64,000 bases of DNA from Marinobacterium iners DSM 11526 (GTDB lineage: Bacteria > Pseudomonadota > Gammaproteobacteria > Pseudomonadales > Balneatricaceae), in assembly GCF_900107855.1 (NCBI RefSeq), contig NZ_FNRJ01000006.1:104744-168743 (forward strand), given 5' to 3'. The notes under the pieces were generated by a model that saw nothing but the letters and a program-made list of their open reading frames with translations, ran no database searches and was not told the origin of the DNA. The translations under genes and the position numbers were made by a program. This document shows, one piece after another, positions 28,051 through 37,144 of this stretch (within the stretch, counting starts at the first letter, position 1; the number at the start of each line of letters is the position of its first letter).

Positions 28051-28251
28051 TCAGCCGCCGCCGATCGCATGCACGATCTCGATCCGATCACCCGCCTTAA
28101 GTGGCGTATCCGCATGTGAGCTGCGTGGAATGATCTCCAGATTCAGCTCGATCGCGATACGCTTGCCACTTAGCTCCAGTTGAGCGACCAGATCACTCAG
28201 ATTTGACTGTTCTGCCACCTCAAGCGGTTCACCGTTCACCTGAATCTGCAT
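28051..28251 (-). CDS. thiS: Sulfur carrier protein ThiS
   Basis: Ubiquitin-like sulfur carrier of 66 residues that ends in the required GG (HAIGGG). ThiF adenylates the C terminus, which then donates sulfur to ThiG. The fold begins MQIQVNGEPLEVAEQS, and GDRIEIVHAIGGG is the typical tail. The start at 28251 lies inside the last codons of the upstream ygdD-like gene (23-base overlap), so translation is coupled. thiF is not in the window. Confidence 0.92.
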   Translation of the reverse strand: MQIQVNGEPLEVAEQSNLSDLVAQLELSGKRIAIELNLEIIPRSSHADTPLKAGDRIEIVHAIGGG

Positions 28252-28630
28252 TGTTCTTACCCTGTTGATAGATCGAAAAGGCCAGTACCAGCCAACCGGC
28301 AATGAAGGCGCTGCCGCCAAGCGGTGTAATGGCTCCCAGCCAATGTACGCCGCTCAATGCCAACACATACAGGCTGCCACTGAAAATCAGGATGCCCAGC
28401 AGGAACAGCGCAGCGGCCCAGCGCAGACCTCGGCTGTCCCGTCGCTGCAACAGCAGCCCCACCAGCAACAGTGCGAACACATGGTAGAACTGATACTGCA
28501 CACCGATCTGAAACACCTCCAACAGACGCTCACTCAGTTGACTGCGCAGGCCATGTGCGGCAAAAGCCCCCAGTGCTACAGCCACAGCCCCCAGCACTGC
28601 AGCTATTGTCAGTGTAAAACGCGCGGACAT
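28229..28630 (-). CDS. DUF423 family membrane protein (YgdD-like)
   Basis: A 133-residue integral membrane protein with four hydrophobic helices. DUF423 features: an N-terminal GAFAAHGLRSQLSE after helix 1, FQIGVQYQFYHVFALLL, FSGSLYVLALSG and ITPLGGSAFIAGW. Function unknown in the literature I know. The start at 28630 (MSARFTL) is preceded by GGAG; an in-frame ATG at 28651 is less likely. It is the first gene of a run with thiS, thiG and trmB; the link to thiamine synthesis is only positional. Confidence 0.87.
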   Translation of the reverse strand: MSARFTLTIAAVLGAVAVALGAFAAHGLRSQLSERLLEVFQIGVQYQFYHVFALLLVGLLLQRRDSRGLRWAAALFLLGILIFSGSLYVLALSGVHWLGAITPLGGSAFIAGWLVLAFSIYQQGKNNADSGER

Positions 28631-28682
28631 CGGACTCTCCTGAGCAGGCATTATAACGGTTTGGCGCCACCTGCCTGAAATG

Positions 28683-28707
28683 AAAAAAGCCGCACAGCGG
28701 CGGCTTT
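28683..28707 (-). terminator. Rho-independent terminator after rpoH
   Basis: On the minus strand AAAGCCGC pairs with GCGGCTTT (28700-28707 with 28686-28693) around a 6-base loop, followed by TTTTTT (28688-28683). It lies 22 bases after the rpoH stop. Confidence 0.75.
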
Positions 28708-28729
28708 AAGATGGACACGAAACCGGGGC

Positions 28730-29587
28730 TCAGGCCTCCAGCATCGCACCGCGAATTTTCTTCATGGCATTTTTTTCCAGCTGGCGGATGCGCTCGGCCG
28801 ACACACCATATTCAGCTGCCAGCTCATGCAGGGTGGCCTTTTCGTCAGCCAGCCAACGTCGAGCCAGAATATTGCGACTGCGCTCGTCCAACCCCTCCAT
28901 GGCGCTCATCAGCCTGCGCTGGGACTCCTGCTCCCAGTTGGACTCTTCCAGCTGCATGGCAGGATCCGCCGAGTGGTCTTCCAGGTAAGCAGACGGGGCC
29001 AGGTAACGGCTGTCTTCATCCTCGCTTGCCAACGCGTCAAAGGCGGTGTCATTGGAGGCCATGCGGCCTTCCATCTGGCGTACTACCTTGGCATCAACAC
29101 CCAGATCAGCTGCGATGGCATCAACTTCTTCGTTATTCATCCAGCTCAGTGACTTCTTCTGTGAGCGCAGATTGAAGAACAGTTTGCGCTGCGCTTTGGT
29201 GGTCGCCACTTTAACGATGCGCCAGTTGCGCAGGATGAACTCATGCATCTCGGCCTTGATCCAGTGCACCGCAAAGGACACCAGACGAACACCCATGGTG
29301 GGGTCGAAACGCTTCACGGCCTTCATCAGGCCCACATTGCCTTCCTGAACCAAGTCACCCAGCGGCAGACCGTAACCGGAATAGCTGCGTGCAATGTGTA
29401 CGACAAACCTCAGATGCGACATGACCAACTGACGTGCCGCTTCAAGATCGCTCTGGTAATGGAGACGCTCCGCCAGCTCCCGTTCCTCATCTGCAGTGAG
29501 GATCGGAATCGCACTCACAGTCTGAACATAGGCATCGATATTACGGCCCGGTGACAGATGTTCAATAACTTGCAAGCTTGTGCCCAT
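28730..29587 (-). CDS. rpoH: RNA polymerase sigma-32 factor RpoH
   Basis: Heat-shock sigma factor, 285 residues (E. coli 284). Region 2 contains [39 protein letters not shown] and the RpoH box QRKLFFNLR near residue 135, which is specific to sigma-32. Region 4 contains [20 protein letters not shown]. It sits next to the ftsX-ftsE-ftsY operon, as in E. coli and Pseudomonas. A GGAACTT element with a sigma-E-like arrangement lies upstream. A terminator follows. Translational control by mRNA structure is known in E. coli but was not examined here. Confidence 0.96.
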   Translation of the reverse strand: MGTSLQVIEHLSPGRNIDAYVQTVSAIPILTADEERELAERLHYQSDLEAARQLVMSHLRFVVHIARSYSGYGLPLGDLVQEGNVGLMKAVKRFDPTMGVRLVSFAVHWIKAEMHEFILRNWRIVKVATTKAQRKLFFNLRSQKKSLSWMNNEEVDAIAADLGVDAKVVRQMEGRMASNDTAFDALASEDEDSRYLAPSAYLEDHSADPAMQLEESNWEQESQRRLMSAMEGLDERSRNILARRWLADEKATLHELAAEYGVSAERIRQLEKNAMKKIRGAMLEA

Positions 29588-29639
29588 CTAGGAATGACCT
29601 CGCAAAATACGTTAATCCCAAGGATTGATTGCTCGTTAC

Positions 29640-29667
29640 AGTGACCTTTTATAGCCGCGAAAGTTCC
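29640..29667 (-). promoter_or_regulatory. Candidate sigma-E-type promoter of rpoH
   Basis: On the minus strand GGAACTT (29667-29661) matches the sigma-E -35 element exactly. A spacer of 16 bases leads to TCACT (29644-29640), which shares only the first two bases with the TCTGA -10 consensus. A TATAAA in the spacer could instead be a sigma-70 -10. It lies 53 bases upstream of the rpoH start. Confidence 0.35.
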
Positions 29668-29754
29668 ACTGTGCCACTGCCATGAACAAGCGACCGAAAA
29701 ACTTAACGTGAAATGGTCCGCAGAGCAAGCCCTGCAGACCTGCTCCAGACGCGA

Positions 29755-30744
29755 TCAGTTATCTCCCGGTTCGATCTCGTTCAGGTGACGCGTGACCGCA
29801 AGCCATGACCCGGTAAGCCCCAGCAGTGCAGCCGTTGCCAACAGGCTCAGCGTCCCGACCAATCCCAGCCCTCTGACCTCAAACCGGTTCAGATACAGAT
29901 CGGCCAGGGCCTGCGCCGGTGCGGTCAGCATCAGCAGCGCCAGCTGTACCAGCAGCCAGGCCAACAGGCCTCCGATCAGGCCGTACCAAAAACCACTGTA
30001 CAGGAAAGGCCGACGTACCCAAGCATCGGTCGCCCCAACCAGCTTACTGACGATGATCTCGTCACGGCGGCTCTCGATGGTCATGCGCACGGTATTGCCC
30101 ACCACCAGCAGAACCGCCATTGCAAGCAGGCCGCCAAGGACATAGCTGCCGCGCTTGGCCAGGGCGATGATCGCATTGAGGCGCTGCACCCACTCCATAT
30201 CCAGCTGAGCTTCATTCACGCCCGGCAACGCCTGCAGTTCGGCCTGCAGCAGCGGCAGCTGGACCGGGTCACTGGACAGGGGCGTCACCATGATTACCGC
30301 CGGCAGAGGGTTGTGATCAAAATAGTCCAGCAGGTCGGCAAAGGCAGTATAACTGCGGAAATCCTCAAGCCCCTTGTCCCGGCTGATCAGCTCAACCGAG
30401 CTCAAATCATCCCGCAGCAACAGCTCACGACTGAAACTGTCGATCGACTGATCACTCAACTCGGTCTGCATGTACAGGGCAATTCGTGGCTCCGGGTCCC
30501 AGCCTGAGGTCAGCGTCTGCAGGTTGCTCAGTGCCGTAAACAAAAACCCCGGCAGTGCCAGTGCAATCGCCAGTACCGCCAGTGTCATCAACGAAGCCAC
30601 CGGTGTCTGTCGCAAACGCACCAGTGCCTGACGCGCTACAAGTGCATGATGGCGCCGCCAACTGCGGCTGCGGTCGGCAAACTGAATACGGTGCTGCTGC
30701 GCACCGCGTCGAGGGGGTTGGGCCTGTGTTTCTTTTCTAGCCAT
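29755..30744 (-). CDS. ftsX: Cell division protein FtsX
   Basis: Permease-like partner of FtsE that activates septal peptidoglycan hydrolases, in E. coli through EnvC (encoded at 57996). It has 329 residues with four transmembrane helices: one at about 50-72, then three near 200-222, 250-275 and 295-318. The periplasmic loop between helices 1 and 2 is about 125 residues. Signatures: RQALVRLRQTPVASLMTLAVLAIA, ESRRDEIIVSKLVGATDAW, RRPFLYSG. The N terminus is basic and glutamine-rich. The ATG overlaps ftsE by 8 bases. Confidence 0.94.
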   Translation of the reverse strand: MARKETQAQPPRRGAQQHRIQFADRSRSWRRHHALVARQALVRLRQTPVASLMTLAVLAIALALPGFLFTALSNLQTLTSGWDPEPRIALYMQTELSDQSIDSFSRELLLRDDLSSVELISRDKGLEDFRSYTAFADLLDYFDHNPLPAVIMVTPLSSDPVQLPLLQAELQALPGVNEAQLDMEWVQRLNAIIALAKRGSYVLGGLLAMAVLLVVGNTVRMTIESRRDEIIVSKLVGATDAWVRRPFLYSGFWYGLIGGLLAWLLVQLALLMLTAPAQALADLYLNRFEVRGLGLVGTLSLLATAALLGLTGSWLAVTRHLNEIEPGDN

Positions 30745-31402
30745 CTGCCACCAGCCTGCCGTTTCTGAGTGTGAGCATGCGATGTTTCATCCGGTTGATC
30801 AGCGACAGATCATGGCTGGCAATCAGAACAGTGGTTCCCACCTGATTGAACTGGCCAAACAGGCGCATGATATCTTCCGACAGTTGTGGGTCCAGGTTAC
30901 CGGTGGGCTCATCCGCAAGCAGCAGCCGGGGCTTGTGCACAATTGCACGGGCAATGCCCACTCGCTGCTGTTCACCGGTCGATAGCGTGATCGGATTGTG
31001 TTTTTCTCGTGCCAGTAACCCAACCTTGTCCAGTGCCGCCCTGACACGACGGGCCGCATCGGCAGGGTCATAGCCGCTGATCTGGAGCGGCAGTGCCACG
31101 TTGTCAAAGATCGAACGGTCAAACAGCAGGTGGTGATTCTGGAACACCACACCGATCTGGCGCCGCAGATAGGGGATCTGCGAGCGGTGCAGGCGGGACA
31201 GGTCCTGTTGTCCCACCCAGATCTGACCTCGACTGGGCCGCTCCATCAGCATGATCAACCTCAGCAGGGTGCTTTTGCCCGCCCCTGAATGCCCGGTGAG
31301 AAACGCCATCTCGCCGGACTCCAGTTCGAAGTCCAGGTTGAGCAGGGCGTCCTGACCACTGGCATAGCGTTTGGAAACGTTACTGAACCGGATAGCTGCC
31401 AT
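30737..31402 (-). CDS. ftsE: Cell division ATP-binding protein FtsE
   Basis: ABC-type ATPase of the FtsEX divisome complex, 221 residues (E. coli 222). Walker A is [11 protein letters not shown] at about 36-46, the Q loop is [10 protein letters not shown], the ABC signature reads [10 protein letters not shown] with T in place of the more common G or S, and Walker B is [13 protein letters not shown] followed by the switch histidine (IASHDLSL). The gene begins 9 bases after ftsY and overlaps ftsX by 8 bases, a tight operon ftsY-ftsE-ftsX ending before rpoH. Confidence 0.95.
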   Translation of the reverse strand: MAAIRFSNVSKRYASGQDALLNLDFELESGEMAFLTGHSGAGKSTLLRLIMLMERPSRGQIWVGQQDLSRLHRSQIPYLRRQIGVVFQNHHLLFDRSIFDNVALPLQISGYDPADAARRVRAALDKVGLLAREKHNPITLSTGEQQRVGIARAIVHKPRLLLADEPTGNLDPQLSEDIMRLFGQFNQVGTTVLIASHDLSLINRMKHRMLTLRNGRLVADG

Positions 31403-31411
31403 CGCGAAATC

Positions 31412-32989
31412 TCAATCGAACAAAGCGTGTACGAATTCGTCCGCTTCAAATGGGCGCAGATCATCGACCTGCTCACCCACGCCGATAAATCGAATCGGCA
31501 GGCCAAACTGCTTGGCAATGGCGAAGATGATGCCACCCTTGGCGGTACCATCAAGCTTGGTCAACGTGATACCGGTCACGCCCACCGACTCCTTGAACTG
31601 CTTGGCTTGGCTGATGGCATTCTGACCGGTACCGGCATCCAGCACCAGCATCACTTCGTGCGGGGCATCAGGATCCAGTTTCTGCATGACGCGTACCACC
31701 TTCTGCAACTCTTGCATCAGGTTATCCTTGTTTTGCAGTCGACCCGCCGTATCCGCGATCAGCACATCGACTCCCTTGGACTGAGCGGACTGCAACGCAT
31801 CAAAGATCACTGACGCGGAATCGGCACCGGTGTGCTGAGCAACCACTGGAACACTGTTGCGTTCACCCCATACCTGCAGCTGCTCCACGGCAGCAGCGCG
31901 GAAGGTATCGCCCGCAGCCAGCATCACCGACTTGCCTTCAGTCTGATACTTTTTCGCCAGCTTGCCGATGGTGGTGGTCTTGCCTACGCCATTGACACCA
32001 ACCATCAGGATGACAGCCGGTTTCTTCTCTGGCAGACGCAACGGATGCTCAACACCACCGAGCAGCTCTCCCAGTTCCTGCTTGAGCGCCTCTTTCAGGG
32101 CTTCGGCATCCTTCAGCTGCTTGCGCTCGACGCGATCCGTCAGACGCTCGATGATTTCGGTGGTGGCTTCAACGCCAATATCCGCCATCAGAAGGGTGGT
32201 TTCGATCTCTTCGAGCAGGTCGTCATCAATTTCCTTGGCACCGAGAAACAGATCACCCAGCTGCTCGGTCAAGTTCGCTTTGGTACGGCTAAGGCCAGAC
32301 TTGATGCGATCAAACAGGCGCTTTTTCTGCTGTTCGGGTGCTTCTGCCGTCAGCTTTGCTTCTTCGGCAGCCTCAGCGGCCTTCCGCTCCTGCTCGGCCT
32401 TTTCAGCCGCAGCAGCCTGACGCTCTTCTTCGGCCTGCATTTCCGCTTGCGCTTGCGCAGCCCGCTCAGCTGCCGCCTGGCGCTCGGCCTCGGCGGCGAC
32501 TTCTGCAGCCTTCCAAGCAGCTTCTTCCGCCTGACGAGCCACTGCTTCAGCTTCCTGCTGACGCGCAACTTCACGTGCCTGTCGAGCCGCCTCCTCTTCT
32601 GCCTTGAGCGCCACCTCTGCAGCAGCCTGCTCTGCCTGCTGTTTGGCCTCCGCTTCGGCCTTCTCGGCCGCACGGCTCTCAGCCTCTGCAGCCGCCTCGG
32701 CAGCAGCCTGTTCTTTTGCTGCCTGCTGTTCAGCCTTTTGACGCTCGGCCTTTTCAGCCGCTTCGGCCTCACGCTTCGCAACCTTCTCGGCTTCTGCCAC
32801 TTCGGCGGCACGGGTCTCTTCAATCCTGCGCTGAGCATCCTCCTGAGCCTGCTGCTCCAGCCGTTGCGTGCGGCGTTTTGAAACCTGAGCAATCACCAGT
32901 ACCAAAACGACCAGAAAAACCCCTGCAATCCAGGGCAAAGTGGCAGGGTCAAGACCGCGATCGGCCATCCAGGTGTAGAGCGCTTCCAT
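31412..32989 (-). CDS. ftsY: Signal recognition particle receptor FtsY with N-terminal transmembrane helix
   Basis: SRP receptor GTPase that docks ribosome-nascent chains at the membrane. It has 525 residues. An unusual hydrophobic segment at about 19-36 (PWIAGVFLVVLVLVIAQV) is followed by an Ala/Glu/Lys/Gln-rich coiled-coil region (about 40-225) in place of the usual acidic A domain. The NG domain follows with G1 GVNGVGKTTTIGKL near residue 325, DTFRAAAVEQL, DTAGRLQNKDNLM, TKLDGTAKGG and FIGVGEQVDDLRPF. The start at 32989 (MEALYTWMADRG) is preferred because the frame upstream has no family similarity. First gene of the ftsYEX operon. Confidence 0.93.
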   Translation of the reverse strand: MEALYTWMADRGLDPATLPWIAGVFLVVLVLVIAQVSKRRTQRLEQQAQEDAQRRIEETRAAEVAEAEKVAKREAEAAEKAERQKAEQQAAKEQAAAEAAAEAESRAAEKAEAEAKQQAEQAAAEVALKAEEEAARQAREVARQQEAEAVARQAEEAAWKAAEVAAEAERQAAAERAAQAQAEMQAEEERQAAAAEKAEQERKAAEAAEEAKLTAEAPEQQKKRLFDRIKSGLSRTKANLTEQLGDLFLGAKEIDDDLLEEIETTLLMADIGVEATTEIIERLTDRVERKQLKDAEALKEALKQELGELLGGVEHPLRLPEKKPAVILMVGVNGVGKTTTIGKLAKKYQTEGKSVMLAAGDTFRAAAVEQLQVWGERNSVPVVAQHTGADSASVIFDALQSAQSKGVDVLIADTAGRLQNKDNLMQELQKVVRVMQKLDPDAPHEVMLVLDAGTGQNAISQAKQFKESVGVTGITLTKLDGTAKGGIIFAIAKQFGLPIRFIGVGEQVDDLRPFEADEFVHALFD

Positions 32990-33095
32990 AGTCTGTAATA
33001 TCCACCGTAACAGCCCGTCTGACGGGCATGAATGAAACGAATCAACAAGGCTGGCTATCTTAGCACAGAGCCAACGCCGACAAACCCGGAGATGC

Positions 33096-34298
33096 ATGAT
33101 GGAAAGCAAATCCCGCCGTTCAGCCCTGTTAAGCCGGGGCCAGCTGCGACTGCTGATCTGGGTCCTGCCGGTTGTTATCCTGTTGCTGTCCCTGTTGGGA
33201 CCAGAATCACAGCCAGAAGCTGTCATCAGTGCCGACTCGGATCGGCGTATCTATCAGCAGGTAATCCCACAGCAGACACTGTTCCGCCTGCACCTGATCG
33301 CTCCGCACCCACCCGCACTCGACGCCAGTACCCAGCTGCGACAGCGTCTGATCACACAGGCCTGCATCATGCGCCTGCAAAAACCGGATGAGCTGGGTGA
33401 CTGGCTGTCAGCTCAGGGCTGGGAGGTACAGGTGCAGTCGAATGCCGGCTACCGGTTGCTGCAGCTGAAAAGCGGCAGACCCTTTGCCGATAGTGACGTG
33501 CGACAACTGCTGCAGCAACTGCAAACACCTCCCACAGTTGACTGGTCAGCGCTGTTGCAGCGTACCCAGGCCGAACAGTACATGATGAGGCAGAATGCAG
33601 AGGTCTGGCTGGCCAGTCCACCTTCAAGCAATGAGCACCTTTCGCTGGATCCGCTGGCTGATTATGCACGGCAGCTGCAGCCGTCAGACTGGCGAATAAC
33701 ACTGACCGGGCCTGAATACCAGTCATTGTCGTCCGTCATATTTGACCCGGCACCATCATCGGCACCCTTTGAGGATTTGATGCTGAGCCCGAAGCCGCTG
33801 CCGGTTACGCCAGCCGCAAACGCCCAGCTACAGCTGCACCGCTGGACTTTGCCTCAGGTGAAGTCGATACAGGACTTCGCACAACTGCTGTTGGGGCGGG
33901 AGCTGGTTGTCCAGCCGCTTTCACGATGGTTGAAACAGCAACTGGCAGACGCACCCGCTCATCAGGCCGGGTACAGCCTGCGCTGGGAAGCGACTCAAAG
34001 CGGCGGGCTCGTGACATTACTGCTGCAAGGCGAACAGTGGCCCGAGATCCCTGCCTGGCTGCCACAGCAGCTACAGCCAGAAAATGTGGAAACAGCACGC
34101 CAGACCCTGCTGAAACAGCTGGAGGGCAATACTGGGCAGCAGCAATGGATGGACCTGCTGGCCCTGTATCAACTGCCTCCGGACAGCCTGCAGCGCTTGC
34201 CCACACAGCTGGAAGTACTGGAATTGTCCGCCATGCAGCAGTGGTTGCAGTCACAGCTGCTGTCTGATTACTATCACACCCTTTCTCTGCCGCACTAA
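33096..34298 (+). CDS. Degenerate M16 (insulinase-like) family protein
   Basis: A 400-residue protein with an N-terminal membrane helix (about 17-36). The rest is compatible with an M16 peptidase fold of the non-catalytic type, and no HxxEH zinc motif is present. The assignment rests mainly on position: Pseudomonas carries M16-family genes between ftsY and rsmD. Unlike that arrangement, only one such gene is seen here. The sequence is rich in Gln and Leu. The start at 33096 (ATGATG, GGAG upstream) could be one codon later. It is probably co-transcribed with rsmD, whose start lies 18 bases downstream. Function unknown. Confidence 0.65.
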   Translation: MMESKSRRSALLSRGQLRLLIWVLPVVILLLSLLGPESQPEAVISADSDRRIYQQVIPQQTLFRLHLIAPHPPALDASTQLRQRLITQACIMRLQKPDELGDWLSAQGWEVQVQSNAGYRLLQLKSGRPFADSDVRQLLQQLQTPPTVDWSALLQRTQAEQYMMRQNAEVWLASPPSSNEHLSLDPLADYARQLQPSDWRITLTGPEYQSLSSVIFDPAPSSAPFEDLMLSPKPLPVTPAANAQLQLHRWTLPQVKSIQDFAQLLLGRELVVQPLSRWLKQQLADAPAHQAGYSLRWEATQSGGLVTLLLQGEQWPEIPAWLPQQLQPENVETARQTLLKQLEGNTGQQQWMDLLALYQLPPDSLQRLPTQLEVLELSAMQQWLQSQLLSDYYHTLSLPH

Positions 34299-34316
34299 AT
34301 TTCAAGGACTCTGCCC

Positions 34317-34934
34317 ATGCCGCGCCGCAACAACCACCGCCCACAAAAAACCAGAGTTACCGATACATCCACGGTGCGTATCATTGGCGGTGAATGGCGC
34401 GGACGCAAACTGCATTTTCCCGATATAGAAGGGCTGAGGCCAACACCGGATCGGGTCAGAGAAACCCTGTTCAACTGGCTGCAGGGCTACCTGCCGGGGG
34501 CACGCTGCCTGGACCTTTTCAGCGGCAGCGGCGCGCTGGGCATCGAGGCTCTGTCTCGGGGTGCCGCCTCGGTAACCTTTGTGGATCAGGCCACGGAAGT
34601 GGTGAGTCAACTTAGAAGCAATATCAATCTGCTCAAGGCGCAAAACGCCGAGATCATCGCCGCATCGGCTCTCGACTGGCTCGACAGGTGCCAGCCGGAT
34701 CAGGAACCCCGCTACGACCTGGTATTCATGGACCCGCCCTTTCACAAGGGGCTGGTGGCACCAATCTGTGAAATGCTGGAACGTCGCAGCCTGCTGCGTG
34801 AAGAAGCGATGATTTATATTGAGACGGAAAAATCGCTGACACTGGATACTTTGCCGGCCAATTGGGTTATACACCGGGAAAAAGCCGCCGGCCAGGTCGC
34901 CTATCGTCTATTTGTAAGGCAGCCCAGCGAATAG
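34317..34934 (+). CDS. rsmD: 16S rRNA (guanine966-N2)-methyltransferase RsmD
   Basis: SAM-dependent methylase that modifies G966 of 16S rRNA in the 30S subunit. It has 205 residues (E. coli 198). Features: basic N terminus, VRIIGGEWRGRKLHFPD, RPTPDRVRETLFNWL, SAM motif LDLFSGSGALGIEALSRGA at about residue 64 and the catalytic DPPF in YDLVFMDPPFHKG. AAGGA precedes the start. Its 3' end overlaps the convergent TetR gene by 27 bases. It follows the M16-like gene on the same strand. Confidence 0.95.
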   Translation: MPRRNNHRPQKTRVTDTSTVRIIGGEWRGRKLHFPDIEGLRPTPDRVRETLFNWLQGYLPGARCLDLFSGSGALGIEALSRGAASVTFVDQATEVVSQLRSNINLLKAQNAEIIAASALDWLDRCQPDQEPRYDLVFMDPPFHKGLVAPICEMLERRSLLREEAMIYIETEKSLTLDTLPANWVIHREKAAGQVAYRLFVRQPSE

Positions 34935-35525
34935 CAGCTCTACCAACTGCTCCCCCCGCGCCTTGAGCCCAAAGCTGCGACCGGTTCTTAACCATTCATG
35001 CAGCAAACCGTTCATGGCCTGTTGCAGGGTGAAGGCAAGCTCGACAGGGTCTGGCTTTTTTCTGAGCTGCTTCTGCTTGCGTGCCTGTTTCAGAAATCGG
35101 CGCAGCTGGTCAAGCCACAGTTCACGATTCTGTTCCAGAGAGTCAAACAAAGGCTTCAGGTCATTACACAGCACCACCGGCTGATAGAACACTCGATACA
35201 GGGCACATGCTTCGGCATCCTGCTCAAATCCATCCAACACGCCAAGCAGATACAGCTTCAGGGCCGCCAGCGCATCCTGTTGCAGTGCCTGACACTGCTC
35301 CAGCCAGACCGGCTCGAACGGCAGCATCCAGGCATGGTGGATCTGCTGCAGCAGATCAGCTCGATTGCGAAAATGCCAATACAAGGCTCCGTGGGTCACG
35401 CCCGCTACCTGTGCAATCTGCTTCAGGGTTGTGGCTTCAACCCCCTGTTCACTGAACAGCTTCAGCCCCGTTGCCAGCAGCTGCTGCCGCGTCTGTTCCG
35501 CTTCTTCCGGTGTACGCCTGGCCAT
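34908..35525 (-). CDS. TetR/AcrR family transcriptional regulator
   Basis: A 205-residue repressor-type regulator. The N-terminal helix-turn-helix (about 10-57: GLKLFSEQGVEATTLKQIAQVAGVTHGALYWHF) closely resembles AcrR/TtgR. The C-terminal ligand-binding domain contains a WLDQLRRFLKQARKQKQLRKKPDPVE-like stretch also typical of AcrR regulators. No efflux pump gene is adjacent, so the target lies elsewhere or in the divergent region. The start at 35525 (MARRTPEEAEQ) is the AcrR-like start. The gap to coaD is 275 bases, AT-rich, and holds an exact 11-base inverted repeat. Confidence 0.88.
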   Translation of the reverse strand: MARRTPEEAEQTRQQLLATGLKLFSEQGVEATTLKQIAQVAGVTHGALYWHFRNRADLLQQIHHAWMLPFEPVWLEQCQALQQDALAALKLYLLGVLDGFEQDAEACALYRVFYQPVVLCNDLKPLFDSLEQNRELWLDQLRRFLKQARKQKQLRKKPDPVELAFTLQQAMNGLLHEWLRTGRSFGLKARGEQLVELLFAGLPYK

Positions 35526-35671
35526 GGTCGTTGTACCGCTCCCTGACACTTTTACATTTGAGGGGGTATGGATAACAAGCTAACCTAAGTGTAGTCGTAC
35601 TGGCACGCAAGCCGGTTACGAAGGGTTTAACAAAAGCGTCATAATTGACATGGACGTATATAACCCTTAAA

Positions 35672-35704
35672 AATAAAAAGGTGAATTTTAATAACCTTTT
35701 TATT
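35672..35704. repeat. AT-rich inverted repeat between the TetR gene and coaD
   Basis: AATAAAAAGGT (35672-35682) and ACCTTTTTATT (35694-35704) form an exact 11-base inverted repeat with an 11-base spacer. A TTGACA hexamer at 35645-35650 lies just upstream, so the repeat sits where an operator of a coaD-directed promoter would be. The region from 35640 to 35710 is clearly more AT-rich than the rest of the window. Confidence 0.6.
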
Positions 35705-35752
35705 ATCTCTCATTCCTCTAATCTATTTGTGTGCCCCCCGCAATTGGGCTAA

Positions 35753-36283
<531 letters not shown>

Positions 36284-36309
36284 CGAACCTGTCAGAGCGA
36301 GTGAGGTAG

Positions 36310-36564
<255 letters not shown>

Positions 36565-36575
36565 GGTCAGGTGCA

Positions 36576-36597
36576 GGGCGTGAGTTCATACACGCCC
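36576..36597. terminator. Hairpin after the ferredoxin gene
   Basis: GGGCGTG (36576-36582) pairs exactly with CACGCCC (36591-36597) around an 8-base loop, between the convergent ferredoxin and DUF501 genes. The downstream T tract is poor in both directions. Confidence 0.35.
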
Positions 36598-36607
36598 GCA
36601 GCATTGT

Positions 36608-37144
36608 TTACAGCCGGATTTCGGTCCGGCTGAGTTCAAATTCCTGCTCCAGCCTTTCACCGATTACGTTGTCCCCTTCCGCCAGCCAGTGTGCATACTG
36701 CATGTGCAGGCAGCGTACCTTGTCCCACTGTGCAATACCGCCAATGCCATAGCGGGTATACAGCTCGGCAAGCCCCTTTTCCTCTATGCGCGCCCGATCT
36801 TTCGGTCGCATCAACGCCTGCCGACGCTCCACATAGCGCTGCTGCTGGGCGTAAAAGGCCTCGCGCAGTGTTTCATTCTGCTGCAGCTCTTCCTCGATCT
36901 GTTTGACCCAACCATTCGCCTCAATGCGACTGATCGCCACATCCAGGTCCTTCGAACTGAGCCAGTAGAGCGTCGGGAAAGGGGTATCCCCCAGCAGGCT
37001 GCGCATCTGCAATACCAGTGGAATACCCGCTTCTGTCTGGCAGGCGATCGCCTCAATCCCTCGAGGCGTGCGTCCGATCTGGCGCTCAATCAGCAGCAGC
37101 TGTTCCGGGGTCGGTTGCGTTCGGGTGGTATCAAACCTGTGCAT
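36608..37144 (-). CDS. DUF501 domain-containing protein
   Basis: A 178-residue soluble protein of the DUF501 family, function unknown. Features: RQIGRTPRGIEAIACQTEAG, DTPFPTLYWLSSKDLD, SRIEANGWV, a charged helical centre, and a C-terminal GIGGIAQWDKVRCLHMQYAHWLAEGDNVIGE that holds the conserved GG...D.VKCLH..YA core. No signal peptide or membrane segment. The family is best known from actinobacteria, where it lies near enolase and ppx genes. Here it starts 14 bases inside the end of recG, which suggests coupled expression with the recombination gene. Confidence 0.82.
   Translation of the reverse strand: MHRFDTTRTQPTPEQLLLIERQIGRTPRGIEAIACQTEAGIPLVLQMRSLLGDTPFPTLYWLSSKDLDVAISRIEANGWVKQIEEELQQNETLREAFYAQQQRYVERRQALMRPKDRARIEEKGLAELYTRYGIGGIAQWDKVRCLHMQYAHWLAEGDNVIGERLEQEFELSRTEIRL

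Noticed and set aside
28252..28729. TPP riboswitch upstream of thiS-thiG
   Set aside because: No CUGAGA or other Thi-box core elements were found upstream of the operon.
33926..34267. Possible second gene overlapping the M16-like gene
   Set aside because: Same-strand shifted frame with Ala/Arg/Thr-rich random composition and no start signal.
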